The notes below the pieces were generated by a model. The model was not told the origin of the DNA. It searched no databases and saw only the letters and a list, made by a program, of their open reading frames with translations. The position numbers were made by a program, and so were the translations under genes. From Actinomadura xylanilytica (GTDB taxonomy: Bacteria; Actinomycetota; Actinomycetes; Streptosporangiales; Streptosporangiaceae), in contig NZ_JASNWE010000001.1 of assembly GCF_030283145.1 (NCBI RefSeq), forward strand, positions 1,301,751 to 1,365,750: 64,000 nt of DNA, in the 5' to 3' direction. This document shows, one piece after another, positions 48,693 to 59,611 of this stretch. How positions within the stretch are numbered: position 1 is the first letter of the stretch; the number at the start of each line of letters is the position of its first letter.

Positions 48693-50594
48693 ATGGACGG
48701 CGAGTGGCGGGTTCCCGGGTACAGCGAGCTGCGCGTGCTCGGCGAGGGGTCACAGGGGCGCGTCGTACTGACCAGGCACGACGCGACCGGCGCCACGGCG
48801 GCGATCAAGTATCTCGCCGCCGGGCTCGCCGCCGACCCGCGGTTCCGGGATCGGTTCCGCGCCGAGGCCGAGCTGCTCGCGCGGCTGCGCGACCCGTTCG
48901 TCGCCCGGCTGTACGGCCTGGTCGAGACCGGCGACGGGGCCGCGATCGTGATGGAGGCCGTGGACGGCGCGTCCCTCAAGGCGGTGCTCGCCGAGCGGGC
49001 GCCGCTCGCCCCCGAGGCCGCGCTGGCGGTGCTCAAGGGCTCCCTGCTCGGCCTGGGCGCCGCGCACGACCTCGGCATCGTCCACCGCGACTACAAGCCC
49101 GCCAACGTGATCGTGCGGGCGGACGGGCTGAGCAAGCTGATCGACTTCGGCATCGCCGTGGACGCGGGCGAGGCGGGCCGCTCGGGCACCCCGGTGTACA
49201 TGGCGCCCGAGCAGTGGCGCGCCGAGCCCGCCTCGCCCGCCACCGACGTGTACGCGGCGACATGCGTGTTCTTCGAGTGCGTCACCGGGCGCCGCCCGTA
49301 CTCCGCGGACGACCCGGCCGGGCTGATGGGCCGGCACACGACCGCGCCGATCCCGGTGCAGGACGTGCCCGAGCCGCTCCGGCCGTTGATCTCGCGCGGG
49401 CTGGCCAAGAACCCCTGGGACCGTCCGCACGGGGCCGCGGCGTTCGTCTCCGAGCTGGAGCACGCCGCGTCCGCCGCCTACGGGCCGGGCTGGGAGCGCA
49501 GCGGCGTGCGGGCGCTCGCCGGTGCCGCCGCCGCGCTGTCGGTCCTGTTCCCGCTCACCGCGCTCGGCCTTGGCGCGGGCGGCTCCGGAGCCGCCGGGGC
49601 GGCGGGAGCGGCGGGGACGGCCGGAGCAGCCGCCTCGGGCACCGGAGCCGCCGGAGCCGGGGCGGCCGGAGCCGGGGCGGCCGGAGCCGGGGCCGGAGGT
49701 GCTGGAGCGGCCGGTGGTGCTGGGGCCGGGGCCGCCGGGACCGGTATGGGCGGGGCGGGGCAGGTCGCGGCGGGCGCGGCCGGCAAGGGGGTGCTGGGCG
49801 CGGTCGGCGCCAAGGGCGCCGCGGCGATCGCGGGCGGCGCGCTGATCGCCGCCGGGGCGGGCGGCGCCGCGGTGTACGTCGCGTCCGCCGACGGCAAGCC
49901 CGCCCCGCGGCCCAAGCCCGTCTCCATCGTGCTCCAGGCGTACTCGGAACCGCAGAGCCCGCTTCCGGGCGGCGGGGTGTGGCGGACGCAGGGCCGGTTC
50001 GTCACGGTCAAGGACGCCCGCTCCCCCGCCGTCGGCCAGAAGATCGACCAGGCGCTGCGGGCCCCGCTCCGCGCCCGGTTCGCCCAGGCCCGCAGGTCCC
50101 TGGGCGGGCAGCCCGGCGACTTCACCGGCCTCGTCACCGCGACCGTCCTGCTGCGCGGGCCGAAGCTCCTGTCGGTGCGCTACGACACCGACGTGCGGGG
50201 ACAGGTCGGTGTCGGCTGGTTCCAGCCCCGGTCCGTGCTGGTCGATCTGACCACCGGCCGCTCGTACCGGCCGATCGACCTCTTCCTCGCCGCCGACGTC
50301 CCGGGCCTCGAGCCGTTCAACCAGAAGGTGCTCGCGCACGCGCCGGGCCACGCCTTCTGCCCGGGCGAGACCACGGGCTCCGGCATCACGCCGACGCTGC
50401 TCACCGACGGGAGCGTGGCCGTCATGCCCACCCCGTCCGGCGTCCAGGTGACCTACCAGGGCGGCGACCTCGGCTACAGCAACGCCTGCGGCTCGAAGCG
50501 CGTGGAGATCCCCTACGCCGACATCGCGGGGCTCATCAGGCCGGAGATCCTCAAGGCGGTCCCCTACCCCGCGCCGTCCCCGACCCGCACCTGA
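48693..50594 (+). CDS. Ser/Thr protein kinase with RsiV-like ectodomain
   Basis: 633-residue receptor-type kinase. The kinase domain (about 8-265) has LGEGSQGRVV, the Lys in AAIKYL, HRDYKPANV, DFGIAV and MAPEQW, so it looks active though HRDLK is HRDYK. Two hydrophobic stretches (about 275-300 and 375-397) enclose a Gly/Ala linker made of AGAGAAG repeats. The outer domain (about 410-625) has SVRYDTDVRGQVGVGWFQPRSVLVDLTTGRSYRPIDLF and a Cys pair (HAFCPGE, SNACGSK), recalling the DUF3298/RsiV fold; that match is tentative. It might sense an extracellular ligand. Confidence 0.82.
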   Translation: MDGEWRVPGYSELRVLGEGSQGRVVLTRHDATGATAAIKYLAAGLAADPRFRDRFRAEAELLARLRDPFVARLYGLVETGDGAAIVMEAVDGASLKAVLAERAPLAPEAALAVLKGSLLGLGAAHDLGIVHRDYKPANVIVRADGLSKLIDFGIAVDAGEAGRSGTPVYMAPEQWRAEPASPATDVYAATCVFFECVTGRRPYSADDPAGLMGRHTTAPIPVQDVPEPLRPLISRGLAKNPWDRPHGAAAFVSELEHAASAAYGPGWERSGVRALAGAAAALSVLFPLTALGLGAGGSGAAGAAGAAGTAGAAASGTGAAGAGAAGAGAAGAGAGGAGAAGGAGAGAAGTGMGGAGQVAAGAAGKGVLGAVGAKGAAAIAGGALIAAGAGGAAVYVASADGKPAPRPKPVSIVLQAYSEPQSPLPGGGVWRTQGRFVTVKDARSPAVGQKIDQALRAPLRARFAQARRSLGGQPGDFTGLVTATVLLRGPKLLSVRYDTDVRGQVGVGWFQPRSVLVDLTTGRSYRPIDLFLAADVPGLEPFNQKVLAHAPGHAFCPGETTGSGITPTLLTDGSVAVMPTPSGVQVTYQGGDLGYSNACGSKRVEIPYADIAGLIRPEILKAVPYPAPSPTRT

Positions 50595-50630
50595 CCCGGT
50601 CGCGGTCCCCGACCCGCACCTGACCCGGTC
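50576..50630 (+). repeat. 26-bp tandem duplication at kinase stop codon
   Basis: The 26 bp at 50576-50601, which include the last codons and TGA, recur at 50605-50630 after 3 bp. It looks like a recent duplication without coding effect. Confidence 0.88.
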
Positions 50631-50660
50631 CGCGACGCGGTCCTGCCCCGGGACGCGGGA

Positions 50661-50692
50661 CGCCCCGCCTCCGGTGGACCGGGGGCGGGGCG
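50661..50692. terminator. Hairpin between kinase and etfA
   Basis: CGCCCCGCC and GGCGGGGCG arms enclose a partly paired CCGG..CCGG region, between the convergent kinase and etfA genes. Confidence 0.75.
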
Positions 50693-50714
50693 TTCCGCGG
50701 GGAGGGCCGAGCGC

Positions 50715-51665
50715 CTACTTGCGCTTGGTGATCTCCGCGGTGAGCTGCGGGGCGACCTGGAACAGGTCGCCCACGATCCCGTAGTCGACGAGCTCGAAGA
50801 TCGGCGCCTCGGGGTCCTTGTTGATGGCGACGATCGTCTTCGAGGTCTGCATCCCGGCCCGGTGCTGGATGGCGCCGGAGATGCCGACCGCGATGTAGAG
50901 CTGCGGCGACACGGTCTTGCCGGTCTGGCCGACCTGGAACGAGTGCGGGTACCAGCCGGCGTCGGTCGCGGCGCGGGAGGCGCCGACGGCCGCGCCGAGC
51001 GAGTCGGCCAGCCCCTCGATGATGGTGAAGTTGTCGGCGCCGCCGACACCGCGCCCGCCGGAGACGACGATCGCGGCCTCGGTGAGGTCGGGCCGCTCGC
51101 CCTTCTCCTGGACGACCTTCTCCACGATCCTGGCGCCCTTGTCGGCATCCGACAGCGCGACCGACACCTGCTCCTCGACCGGGGTGGCGGGGGCCGCCTC
51201 GGGCGCGATGGAGTTGGGCCGGACCGCGATGATCGGCGTGCCGGTCCGCACCTTGGCGTGCGCGATGATCCCGCCGCCGAAGATGGAGTGCTCGGCGACG
51301 AGGCCGTCGGTCACGTCCACCACGTCGGTGAGCACGCCGGAGCCGGTCTTGACCGCGAGCCGTCCCGCGATCTCCTTGCCCTCGGCCGTCGCGGAGACCA
51401 GCACCGCGCCGGGCGAGCCCGCCCCGACGAGCTGGGCGAGCAGCGCGGCCTTCGGGGCGACGACGTAGGAGGTCAGCTCCTCGTCGGCGGCCACGTAGAC
51501 CTTGCCGGCGCCGTACTCGGCGAGCTTGTCCTTGGCGCCCTCGTAGCCGGGCCCGACCCATACGGCCGCGGCCTCGCCGAGCCGGTTGGCCAGCGTCAGC
51601 AGTTCGAGGGCGACCTTCTTGACCTCACCGTCGACGTGGTCGACGAGGACGAGAATCTCAGCCAT
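50715..51665 (-). CDS. etfA: Electron transfer flavoprotein alpha subunit
   Basis: 316-residue FAD-binding subunit that passes electrons from acyl-CoA dehydrogenases to the respiratory chain. The C-terminal FAD domain has [64 protein letters not shown] and [21 protein letters not shown]. It follows etfB by 22 bp. Confidence 0.96.
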   Translation of the reverse strand: MAEILVLVDHVDGEVKKVALELLTLANRLGEAAAVWVGPGYEGAKDKLAEYGAGKVYVAADEELTSYVVAPKAALLAQLVGAGSPGAVLVSATAEGKEIAGRLAVKTGSGVLTDVVDVTDGLVAEHSIFGGGIIAHAKVRTGTPIIAVRPNSIAPEAAPATPVEEQVSVALSDADKGARIVEKVVQEKGERPDLTEAAIVVSGGRGVGGADNFTIIEGLADSLGAAVGASRAATDAGWYPHSFQVGQTGKTVSPQLYIAVGISGAIQHRAGMQTSKTIVAINKDPEAPIFELVDYGIVGDLFQVAPQLTAEITKRK

Positions 51666-51687
51666 TGTTCCTTAATCCCCTTCCTCG

Positions 51688-52467
51688 CTAGACGAACTTC
51701 TTCGACGCGAGGAAGTCGGCGATCTTCGTGCCGCCGTCGCCCTCGTCGGTGACGATCTGACCCTGCGCGCGCGGCGGAGCCTCGGCGAAGTCCACCACCT
51801 CGGTGGCCGCGGCGGCCAGGCCGACCTGCCCCGGGTCGATGCCCGCGCCGGCGATGTCGAGCGTCTCGACCGGCTTCTTCTTGGCCGCCATGATCCCCTT
51901 GAAGGAGGGGTACCGCGGCTCGTTGATCTTCTCGACGACGCTCACCACCGCGGGCAGGCTCGCCTCGACCCGGTCGAAGCCGTAGTCGGTCTGCCGCTGC
52001 ACCTTGATCGCGGTGCCGTCGATCTCGACCTTGTTGGCCAGCGAGAGCTGCGGCACGCCGAGCCGCTCGGCGAGCATCGCGGCGAGGACGCCGGTCCGCG
52101 CGTCGGTCGACTCCGAGCCGAGGATCACCAGGTCGAAGCCGGTGCGGCCGAGCACCTGCTGGATCGCGTACGAGGTCTGGAGCGCGTCGGAGCCGGCCAG
52201 GCCGTCGTCGATGACGTGCACGGCCTTGTCGGCGCCCATGGCCAGCGACTTGCGGATCGACTCTGTCGCCTTGTCGGGGCCCATGGTCAGGACGGTCACC
52301 TCGCCGCCCTGGGCCTCCTTGATGCGCAGCCCCTCTTCGATGGCGTACTCATCGAGCTCGTTGATGACACCGTCCGCTGCCGCACGGTCCAGCGTGCTGT
52401 CATCGGACTTCAGCTTGCGCGGGCTCTCCGTATCGGGAACCTGCTTCACCAGGACGACGATGTTCAT
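51688..52467 (-). CDS. etfB: Electron transfer flavoprotein beta subunit
   Basis: 259-residue AMP-binding subunit of ETF. It starts MNIVVLVKQVPDTESPRKL and shows NELDEYAIEEGLRIKEAQGGEVTVLTMGP, the ETF-beta signature VEASLPAVVSVVEKINEPRYPSFKGIMAAKKKP. The ATG has GGGAGG about 12 nt upstream. A promoter with a built-in palindrome precedes it. Confidence 0.96.
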   Translation of the reverse strand: MNIVVLVKQVPDTESPRKLKSDDSTLDRAAADGVINELDEYAIEEGLRIKEAQGGEVTVLTMGPDKATESIRKSLAMGADKAVHVIDDGLAGSDALQTSYAIQQVLGRTGFDLVILGSESTDARTGVLAAMLAERLGVPQLSLANKVEIDGTAIKVQRQTDYGFDRVEASLPAVVSVVEKINEPRYPSFKGIMAAKKKPVETLDIAGAGIDPGQVGLAAAATEVVDFAEAPPRAQGQIVTDEGDGGTKIADFLASKKFV

Positions 52468-52631
52468 GGCCGGTAGCCGACCTCCCTGCACTTGTTCGGC
52501 CGCTGGGGTGAGCGGACAGAGGGGCGCCGTCCATGACGGGACGGCGCGTACTCATGCGTTGGTACCTCACAGCCTGCCAAAGACCCGAACACGCTTCGGC
52601 CCCGGGTCCCCGATTGGGCCGCACGGAACAA

Positions 52632-52659
52632 ATGTTACCGGTCGGTAGTCCGCTGGCAA
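52632..52659 (-). promoter_or_regulatory. etfBA promoter with palindromic operator
   Basis: TTGCCA (52654-52659) and TAACAT (52632-52637) are spaced 16 bp on the minus strand. TACCG-GT-CGGTA (52636-52647) fills much of the spacer. The half-site resembles that of the TetR gene in this window, which hints at a TetR-type repressor. Confidence 0.6.
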
Positions 52660-52700
52660 ATCCCGCGGAGGAGACCGTACCCACGCCGCGGGCGCCCAGG

Positions 52701-54140
52701 TCAGCGCAGTGCCGCCTCGGCCTGGTCGATCCAGCCCTTCAGCGAGCTCTGGAGCCCGTACATCGGCGCGAAGCTCGGGGTGAGCGACATCGCGGCGACC
52801 ACGGCGAACAGCGCCAGCGCGCCGAGCACCACGCCCGCCACCGCGATCCGCCTCGGCACCCGCGCGACCGGAAGGAACATCCGCTCGAGGAGCGCCCGCG
52901 GCGCGCGCACGCCGGGCCCCGTCCACAGCACGGCGGCACCCGCCCCAGCGCCGAACGCGCAGGCGCTCAGCGCGTCGATCTCGCCGCCGACCACCGACAG
53001 CGCGACCAGGACGAGCGGGACCGCCACCATGAGCGCCGCCGCGTACGGGAGCGTCAGCAGCGTGCGGCCCAGGGCCGAGAGCCGGCCGCGCGCCGAGGAC
53101 TCCCCGGCCGCCCGGAGCACGGCCACGCCGGCGATCGACAGCACCAGCCCCATGACCGGCGCCGTGACCGCGACGCCGACCGCGATCACCACGACCGTGG
53201 CCGTCAGCAGCCGCGCCCACCCCTGCGTGGCCGCCAGGTCATGGTGGCCGGAGTCGGCGCCCGGCCCGGGACGGGCGGCGGGCGTCTCGGCACCCGGCTC
53301 CGTGAGAACGGCGACACTCCCCTCGGAGGAGGCGGACGCGACCGTCGGGACGGGGTCGGGCGAGGTCGCCGCCACGGGCGGCCCCCCGGCCGACGGACCG
53401 GCCGGCGGGGCGGACTGCGGGACGGGCGGTGGAGCGTGCGTCGAGGCGGACGATGGGACAGGCGGGACGGCGGGGCCGAGGTCGAGCCCGGCGCACGCGG
53501 CGGCCAGCTCCTCGGCCCCCGGGCGGGCGGCGGGGTCGTCCGCGGACGCCGCCAGCAGCAACGGCCGCAACGCCCCGGGCACCGCCGCCGAGGCGGCCGG
53601 GTCCGCGGTGGCGTCGCCGGTCGCGGCGAACACGACCGTGGCGGCCCAGGCGCGCACGTCACCGGCCGCCTCGGCGCCGGGGACCAGGCCGAAGTCGACG
53701 ACGACGGGCGAGCCGTCCACGATCAGCACGGTGCCGGGGCCCAGCGCGCCGTGGACGAGGCCCTCCCGGTGGATCGCGGCCAGCGCCTTGGCCAGGCCCA
53801 GCGCGACGCGCCGCAGTTCGGCCCCGGCCACCGGACCGCGCTCGGCGACGTCGTCTCCGAGCGGCCGGCCCGGGACGAGGCGGGAGACAAGGTAGGGCGG
53901 GTCCGCGGCCGGGTCGCCGCCGAGGACGTCCACGACGTACGGGCTGAGCACACCCCGCATCCGCGCGATGTCGGGCCCGGACCCAGCGGCCCCGGACCCG
54001 GACCCGGCGGGCAGCAGCCGGATCGCGACGTCGCGGCCGTCCGGGCCGGTGGCCCGGTGGACGGCCCCCGTTCCGCCGCCCAGCCGGGTCAGCAGCCGGA
54101 AGGGACCGATGTGCTCCTGGTGGCTCGTTTCCCCGTTCAT
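52701..54140 (-). CDS. Membrane pseudokinase (PknB-like)
   Basis: 479-residue protein with a degenerate kinase domain (about 8-230). The Gly loop is LGGGTGAVH, the ATP-binding Lys is Arg in DVAIRLL, the HRD motif has become HGALGPGT with no Asp, DFG survives in VVDFGLV, and APE is missing. Then comes a Pro/Ala/Ser-rich linker and five to six membrane helices (about 310-460). It is a paralog of the active kinase encoded just upstream on the same strand (54222-56150). It is probably a non-phosphorylating partner or scaffold. Confidence 0.85.
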   Translation of the reverse strand: MNGETSHQEHIGPFRLLTRLGGGTGAVHRATGPDGRDVAIRLLPAGSGSGAAGSGPDIARMRGVLSPYVVDVLGGDPAADPPYLVSRLVPGRPLGDDVAERGPVAGAELRRVALGLAKALAAIHREGLVHGALGPGTVLIVDGSPVVVDFGLVPGAEAAGDVRAWAATVVFAATGDATADPAASAAVPGALRPLLLAASADDPAARPGAEELAAACAGLDLGPAVPPVPSSASTHAPPPVPQSAPPAGPSAGGPPVAATSPDPVPTVASASSEGSVAVLTEPGAETPAARPGPGADSGHHDLAATQGWARLLTATVVVIAVGVAVTAPVMGLVLSIAGVAVLRAAGESSARGRLSALGRTLLTLPYAAALMVAVPLVLVALSVVGGEIDALSACAFGAGAGAAVLWTGPGVRAPRALLERMFLPVARVPRRIAVAGVVLGALALFAVVAAMSLTPSFAPMYGLQSSLKGWIDQAEAALR

Positions 54141-54221
54141 AAGGCTCGACACCCTACCGACCGGCGGGGCCCTCCATCGGCCTCATCAGGCATCAGTTCG
54201 AGCGGGCGGGAGAAGGCCCCG

Positions 54222-56150
<1,929 letters not shown>

Positions 56151-56263
56151 CGTTTACGAAACCCTACCTTCGCCCGCGCCGGGCGAATGCGCCACCGTGC
56201 CGTTGCCGGACGGGCGCCGCCGGGGTCGGGCCGGGCCGCGCACGGAACCGGGGCGCGCAGCGT

Positions 56264-56293
56264 GAAAGGGGCATCACCGGTGGTGACGCCCCC
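56264..56293 (-). terminator. Terminator after desaturase gene
   Basis: GGGGCGTCACC and GGTGATGCCCC arms (one G-U pair) with a 3-nt loop and TTTC following on the minus strand, about 160 bp after the desaturase stop. The rest of the 56151-56451 gap shows no gene. Confidence 0.7.
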
Positions 56294-56451
56294 CTCGGTC
56301 GGCGGCCGAGGGCCGCCCAACCGCCGATATTCGTCCATACATCCTTCGACGCCCGGGGCCGGGCACACGTTCCGACTGGCCGATTTCCGCCCCCGGCGAT
56401 CGGCTCCGGCAGGCGCCTTCAGCGGTCGGTCCCGGCGGTCAGCCCTGGCGG

Positions 56452-57402
56452 TCAGCCCTGGCGGGCGGCCTTGCGGGCGCGGCGCTCCTCGCGGCGGGTC
56501 TCGAACTTGGTCGCGGCCGCGTCGAGTTGCTCCATGAACTGCCCGAGCTCGTCGCGGGCCTTGGCGCCGTCGCCGGTCAGGTCGGTGCGGTCGAACACGC
56601 CCAGCTTGCGCAGCACCGGGACGAGCACGTCGTCGTGGTGCAGCCGCAGGTCGTAGATGCCCGCGTTGGCGATCACCACGGACTTGCGCATGAAGCCGTC
56701 GATGCTGGTGCCGGGCATCTCGAACTGGGTGACCACCTCGGTGATGGCGCGCATGGTCTCGTTCGGCGCGACCTCCAGGGCGGCGCCGATCAGGTTCCGG
56801 TAGAAGATCATGTGCAGGTTCTCGTCCGCGGCGACGCGGCTGAGCATCCGCTCGCACACCGGGTCGCCGGAGACCTTGCCGGTGTTGCGGTGCGCGACCC
56901 GGGTGGCCAGCTCCTGGAACGACACGTACGCCGCGCCGTGCAGGAACTCGGTGCCGTGCGTGGCCTCGTAGCCGGCCTCCATGTGGTGCATCCGGGCGCG
57001 CTCCAGCGCGATCGGGTCGACCGCCCGGGTCACCGTGAGGTAGTCGCGGATCACGATGCCGTGCCGGTTCTCCTCGGCGGTCCACCGGTTGACCCAGGTG
57101 CCCCAGGCGCCGTCACGGCCGAAGACCGAGGCGATCGCGCGGTGGTAGCCGGGCAGGTTGTCCTCGGTCAGCAGGTTGACGATCAGCGAGTCGCGGGACT
57201 CGGGCGAGACCTGCGACTGCTCGACCGACCACGCCTCGCCCTCCATCGGGCCGTCGTAGTCGCGGCCGATGCTCCACGGCACGTACTGGTGCGGGAACCA
57301 CTCCTTGGCGATCGCCAGGTGCCGGTCGAGCTCCTTCGCGACGACCGGCTCGAGCTCGAGCATCAGACCGGTCTGGAACTTGTTCTCGGACGTCACGGAC
57401 AT
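56452..57402 (-). CDS. Acyl-ACP desaturase (diiron, DesA type)
   Basis: 316-residue soluble stearoyl-ACP-type desaturase introducing a double bond into ACP-bound fatty acids. Diiron ligands are visible in TEDNLPGYH, TAEENRHG, FLHGAAYVSFQE and ADENLHMIFYRN. Length and start (MSVTSENKFQTGLMLELEPVVAKELDRHL) match the mycobacterial DesA1/A2 group. An inverted-repeat operator lies 90 bp upstream. Confidence 0.92.
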   Translation of the reverse strand: MSVTSENKFQTGLMLELEPVVAKELDRHLAIAKEWFPHQYVPWSIGRDYDGPMEGEAWSVEQSQVSPESRDSLIVNLLTEDNLPGYHRAIASVFGRDGAWGTWVNRWTAEENRHGIVIRDYLTVTRAVDPIALERARMHHMEAGYEATHGTEFLHGAAYVSFQELATRVAHRNTGKVSGDPVCERMLSRVAADENLHMIFYRNLIGAALEVAPNETMRAITEVVTQFEMPGTSIDGFMRKSVVIANAGIYDLRLHHDDVLVPVLRKLGVFDRTDLTGDGAKARDELGQFMEQLDAAATKFETRREERRARKAARQG

Positions 57403-57490
57403 ACTGATCCTTCGCTGGACGACGTGTGGCCACCGGGCGGCGCCGCCGCACCCGCGGCACCGGGAAGGGGGTGCCCAGCAGGGCGAATGT

Positions 57491-57510
57491 AACCTACTGG
57501 ACCGTAGGTT
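57491..57510. promoter_or_regulatory. Palindromic operator upstream of desaturase
   Basis: AACCTAC-TGGACC-GTAGGTT is a perfect 7-bp inverted repeat about 90 bp before the desaturase start. Its form fits a TetR-type lipid regulator, but the protein is not identified. Confidence 0.6.
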
Positions 57511-57608
57511 CGATGTTCGCGATCGCCGCGGGCGACGTCAAGGCGCCCGCGTCACAAGCCACCCGGCGGATTTCTTGTAGGGAACGGAGAAAGCGCGGCC
57601 CGGTCCCG

Positions 57609-58376
57609 TCAGCGGGAGTCGGACGCCTGCTGCCACATCCGGTTCACGGCGGCCCTCAGGAGCGGCCTCGGGACCAGCTTCAACGCGGGCAGCGCGGCCC
57701 GGTACTGCGCGCCCGGGACGCACAGCGCGCGGCCCAGCGACACCGCGTCCAGCCCGGCCCTGGCCACCTCTTCGCGGCGCAGCCACAGCAGGTTGGCGGG
57801 GGCGTCGTCCTCGGTCCGGGTGAAGCCGGGGCACAGCGTCGTCACGTGCACGCCCTTGGCCGCGACCTCCGCGTGGACGCTCTCGGAGAACGAGGCCACG
57901 TACGCCTTGGTCGCGCCGTAGGTCGCGCTGCCGGGCGACGGCGCGAACCCCGACATCGACGCGACGTTCAGCACCCCGCCCCGGCCCCGCGCGATCATCC
58001 CGGGCAGCACCGCGTGGGTCAGCCGGACCAGGGCGGTCACGTTGAGCTCGATCTCGGTGAGCTGGTCGCCGAGCGGCAGTTCGGCGAACGGTCCGAACGC
58101 GCCGTACCCGGCGTTGTTGACCAGCAGCTCGACCGGCTCGGCGCGCAGCCGCCGCTCGACCGCGCCGCGCTGCACCGGATCGGTGAGATCGGCCGCGATC
58201 ACCTCCACCGCGACCCGGTACCGCTCGACGAGATCGCGGGCCAGCCGGTCCAGCAGGTCCGTGCGGCGGGCCACAATGACCAGATCGGTGCCCCGCCCGG
58301 CCAGCAGCCGGGCGAAACTCTCGCCGATGCCGCTGGACGCGCCCGTGACGAGAGCGGTTCGGTACGCCTGTCGCAT
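57609..58376 (-). CDS. Short-chain dehydrogenase/reductase
   Basis: 255-residue classical SDR: TALVTGASSGIGESFARLLAGRG for NAD(P), NNAGYGAFG, the Ser in NVASMSGFAPSPGS, and the catalytic YGATK. The Arg-Arg after the second strand favours NADPH. The substrate is unknown. The start is the ATG at 58376; a GTG 11 codons upstream is possible. Confidence 0.9.
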   Translation of the reverse strand: MRQAYRTALVTGASSGIGESFARLLAGRGTDLVIVARRTDLLDRLARDLVERYRVAVEVIAADLTDPVQRGAVERRLRAEPVELLVNNAGYGAFGPFAELPLGDQLTEIELNVTALVRLTHAVLPGMIARGRGGVLNVASMSGFAPSPGSATYGATKAYVASFSESVHAEVAAKGVHVTTLCPGFTRTEDDAPANLLWLRREEVARAGLDAVSLGRALCVPGAQYRAALPALKLVPRPLLRAAVNRMWQQASDSR

Positions 58377-58437
58377 GGCGGGAGATGCTATCGGGCGATC
58401 TTCCCCCACCGTGGGTCATGACCGAAAAACCGGAAAG

Positions 58438-58635
58438 TCATTCGGCTACGGCACGTACCGGGTCACCTCCCGCGACGCCCACGGGCGGGAACATCGCCGC
58501 CGGATCTTCTCCAGCAGCGTAGAGGCCGACGCCGAACGCGGCGACCGCCTCCAGCAGGCCCGCCCGTACCAGGGGGCCACCGTTCTGTGGCTCGCAGCCG
58601 AGATCGCGCACCAGCCGGCCGACCGTCGCCGACAA
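58438..58635 (-). CDS. Possible small ORF after enoyl-CoA hydratase gene
   Basis: 65-codon frame (VGRLVRDLGCEPQNGGPLVRAGLLEAVAAFGVGLYAAGEDPAAMFPPVGVAGGDP...) with coding-like codon use. It lies in the same frame as the upstream enoyl-CoA hydratase, with no other stop between that gene's TGA and here. The start would be TTG with AGGAG only 2 nt upstream, which is poor. It is either a small gene or a fragment. The rest of the 58377-58692 gap holds nothing else I can identify. Confidence 0.35.
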   Translation of the reverse strand: MSATVGRLVRDLGCEPQNGGPLVRAGLLEAVAAFGVGLYAAGEDPAAMFPPVGVAGGDPVRAVAE

Positions 58636-58692
58636 ACTCCTGGACGCCCGGGAAACACGGCGCGGCGCCGGACGCCCAGGAGCGCGGCGGGG

Positions 58693-59475
58693 TCAGCGGC
58701 CGGTGAAGCGGGCCTTGCCCGGTCCCTCCTCCATGAAGCTGCGCATCCCGTTCTCCTGGTCCTCGGTGGCGAACAGCGCGGCGAACCGCATCCGCTCGAT
58801 CTCCAGCCCGGTCGCCAGATCGACCTCCAGGCCGCCGTCGATCGCCTGCTTGGCGGCGCGGAGCGCGAGCGCCGGCCCGCCGGTGAACGTCGCGGCCCAC
58901 TCGCGCGCGGCCCGGTAGACGTCGGCGTCGGGCACGACCCGGTCGACCAGGCCCATCGCCAGCGCCTCGTCCGCCGGCACGTGCCGTCCGGAGAAGACCA
59001 GGTCCTTGGCCTTGGCCGGCCCGATCAGCCGGGCGAGCCGCTGGGTGCCGCCCGCGCCGGGGATGATGCCGAGCTGGATCTCCGGCTGGCCGACCTTGGC
59101 GCCCTCGCCCGCCACCCGGAAGTCGGCGGTCAGCGCCACCTCCAGCCCGCCGCCGAGCGCGTACCCGGTGATCGCGGCGATGACCGGCTTGGGGATCGCC
59201 GCGAGTTCCCGGGTGAACTCCTGGAGGAGCAGTGAGTGCCCGGTGGACATCTCGGCGTACGACATCGGGGCCATCTCCTTGATGTCGGCGCCCGCCGCGA
59301 ACACCCGCTCGCCGCCGTAGAGGACCACGGCGGCGACCTCGTCGTCCGCGCCGACCCGCCGGGCCGCCTCGATCAGCTCGCGCTGCATCGGCGCGTTGAG
59401 CGCGTTCATCTTCGGCCGGTCCAGCCGGATCGTCGCGACGCCGTCCTCGACCTCGACATGTACGAACTCGCCCAC
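58693..59475 (-). CDS. Enoyl-CoA hydratase
   Basis: 260-residue crotonase-fold enzyme hydrating enoyl-CoA in fatty acid breakdown. Motifs: the oxyanion hole FAAGADIKEM and GYALGGGLEVALTADFRV, the catalytic Glu in QPEIQLGIIPGAGGTQRLARLIG, and LVDRVVPDADV. The GTG at 59475 (VGEFVHVEVEDG) has GGAGG 5 nt upstream; the longer open frame upstream has no coding character. It is divergent from the SNF2 gene. With etfBA in the same region it would supply beta-oxidation. Confidence 0.92.
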   Translation of the reverse strand: MGEFVHVEVEDGVATIRLDRPKMNALNAPMQRELIEAARRVGADDEVAAVVLYGGERVFAAGADIKEMAPMSYAEMSTGHSLLLQEFTRELAAIPKPVIAAITGYALGGGLEVALTADFRVAGEGAKVGQPEIQLGIIPGAGGTQRLARLIGPAKAKDLVFSGRHVPADEALAMGLVDRVVPDADVYRAAREWAATFTGGPALALRAAKQAIDGGLEVDLATGLEIERMRFAALFATEDQENGMRSFMEEGPGKARFTGR

Positions 59476-59611
59476 GAACGCCTCCAAGCGCAGGAAGAAA
59501 CCCGACGTCCCCGAGCCTAACCAGCGCCACCGCGGCGGCGGCGGGCTGTCCGGCCCCGCTGGTAGCTTCGAGCCCGGCCGTCTCGTCCGCACGCCCCGGG
59601 GGATCGAAGTC

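Noticed and set aside
46652..50594. Biosynthetic gene cluster or phage-defence island
   Set aside because: TetR/MFS, kinase, ETF and lipid genes look like ordinary chromosomal functions; no PKS/NRPS, nuclease-toxin or other defence modules are seen.
58419..58523. 34-codon plus-strand ORF starting MTEKPESHSATART
   Set aside because: No ribosome-binding site, low-complexity product, and it overlaps a better-looking frame on the other strand.
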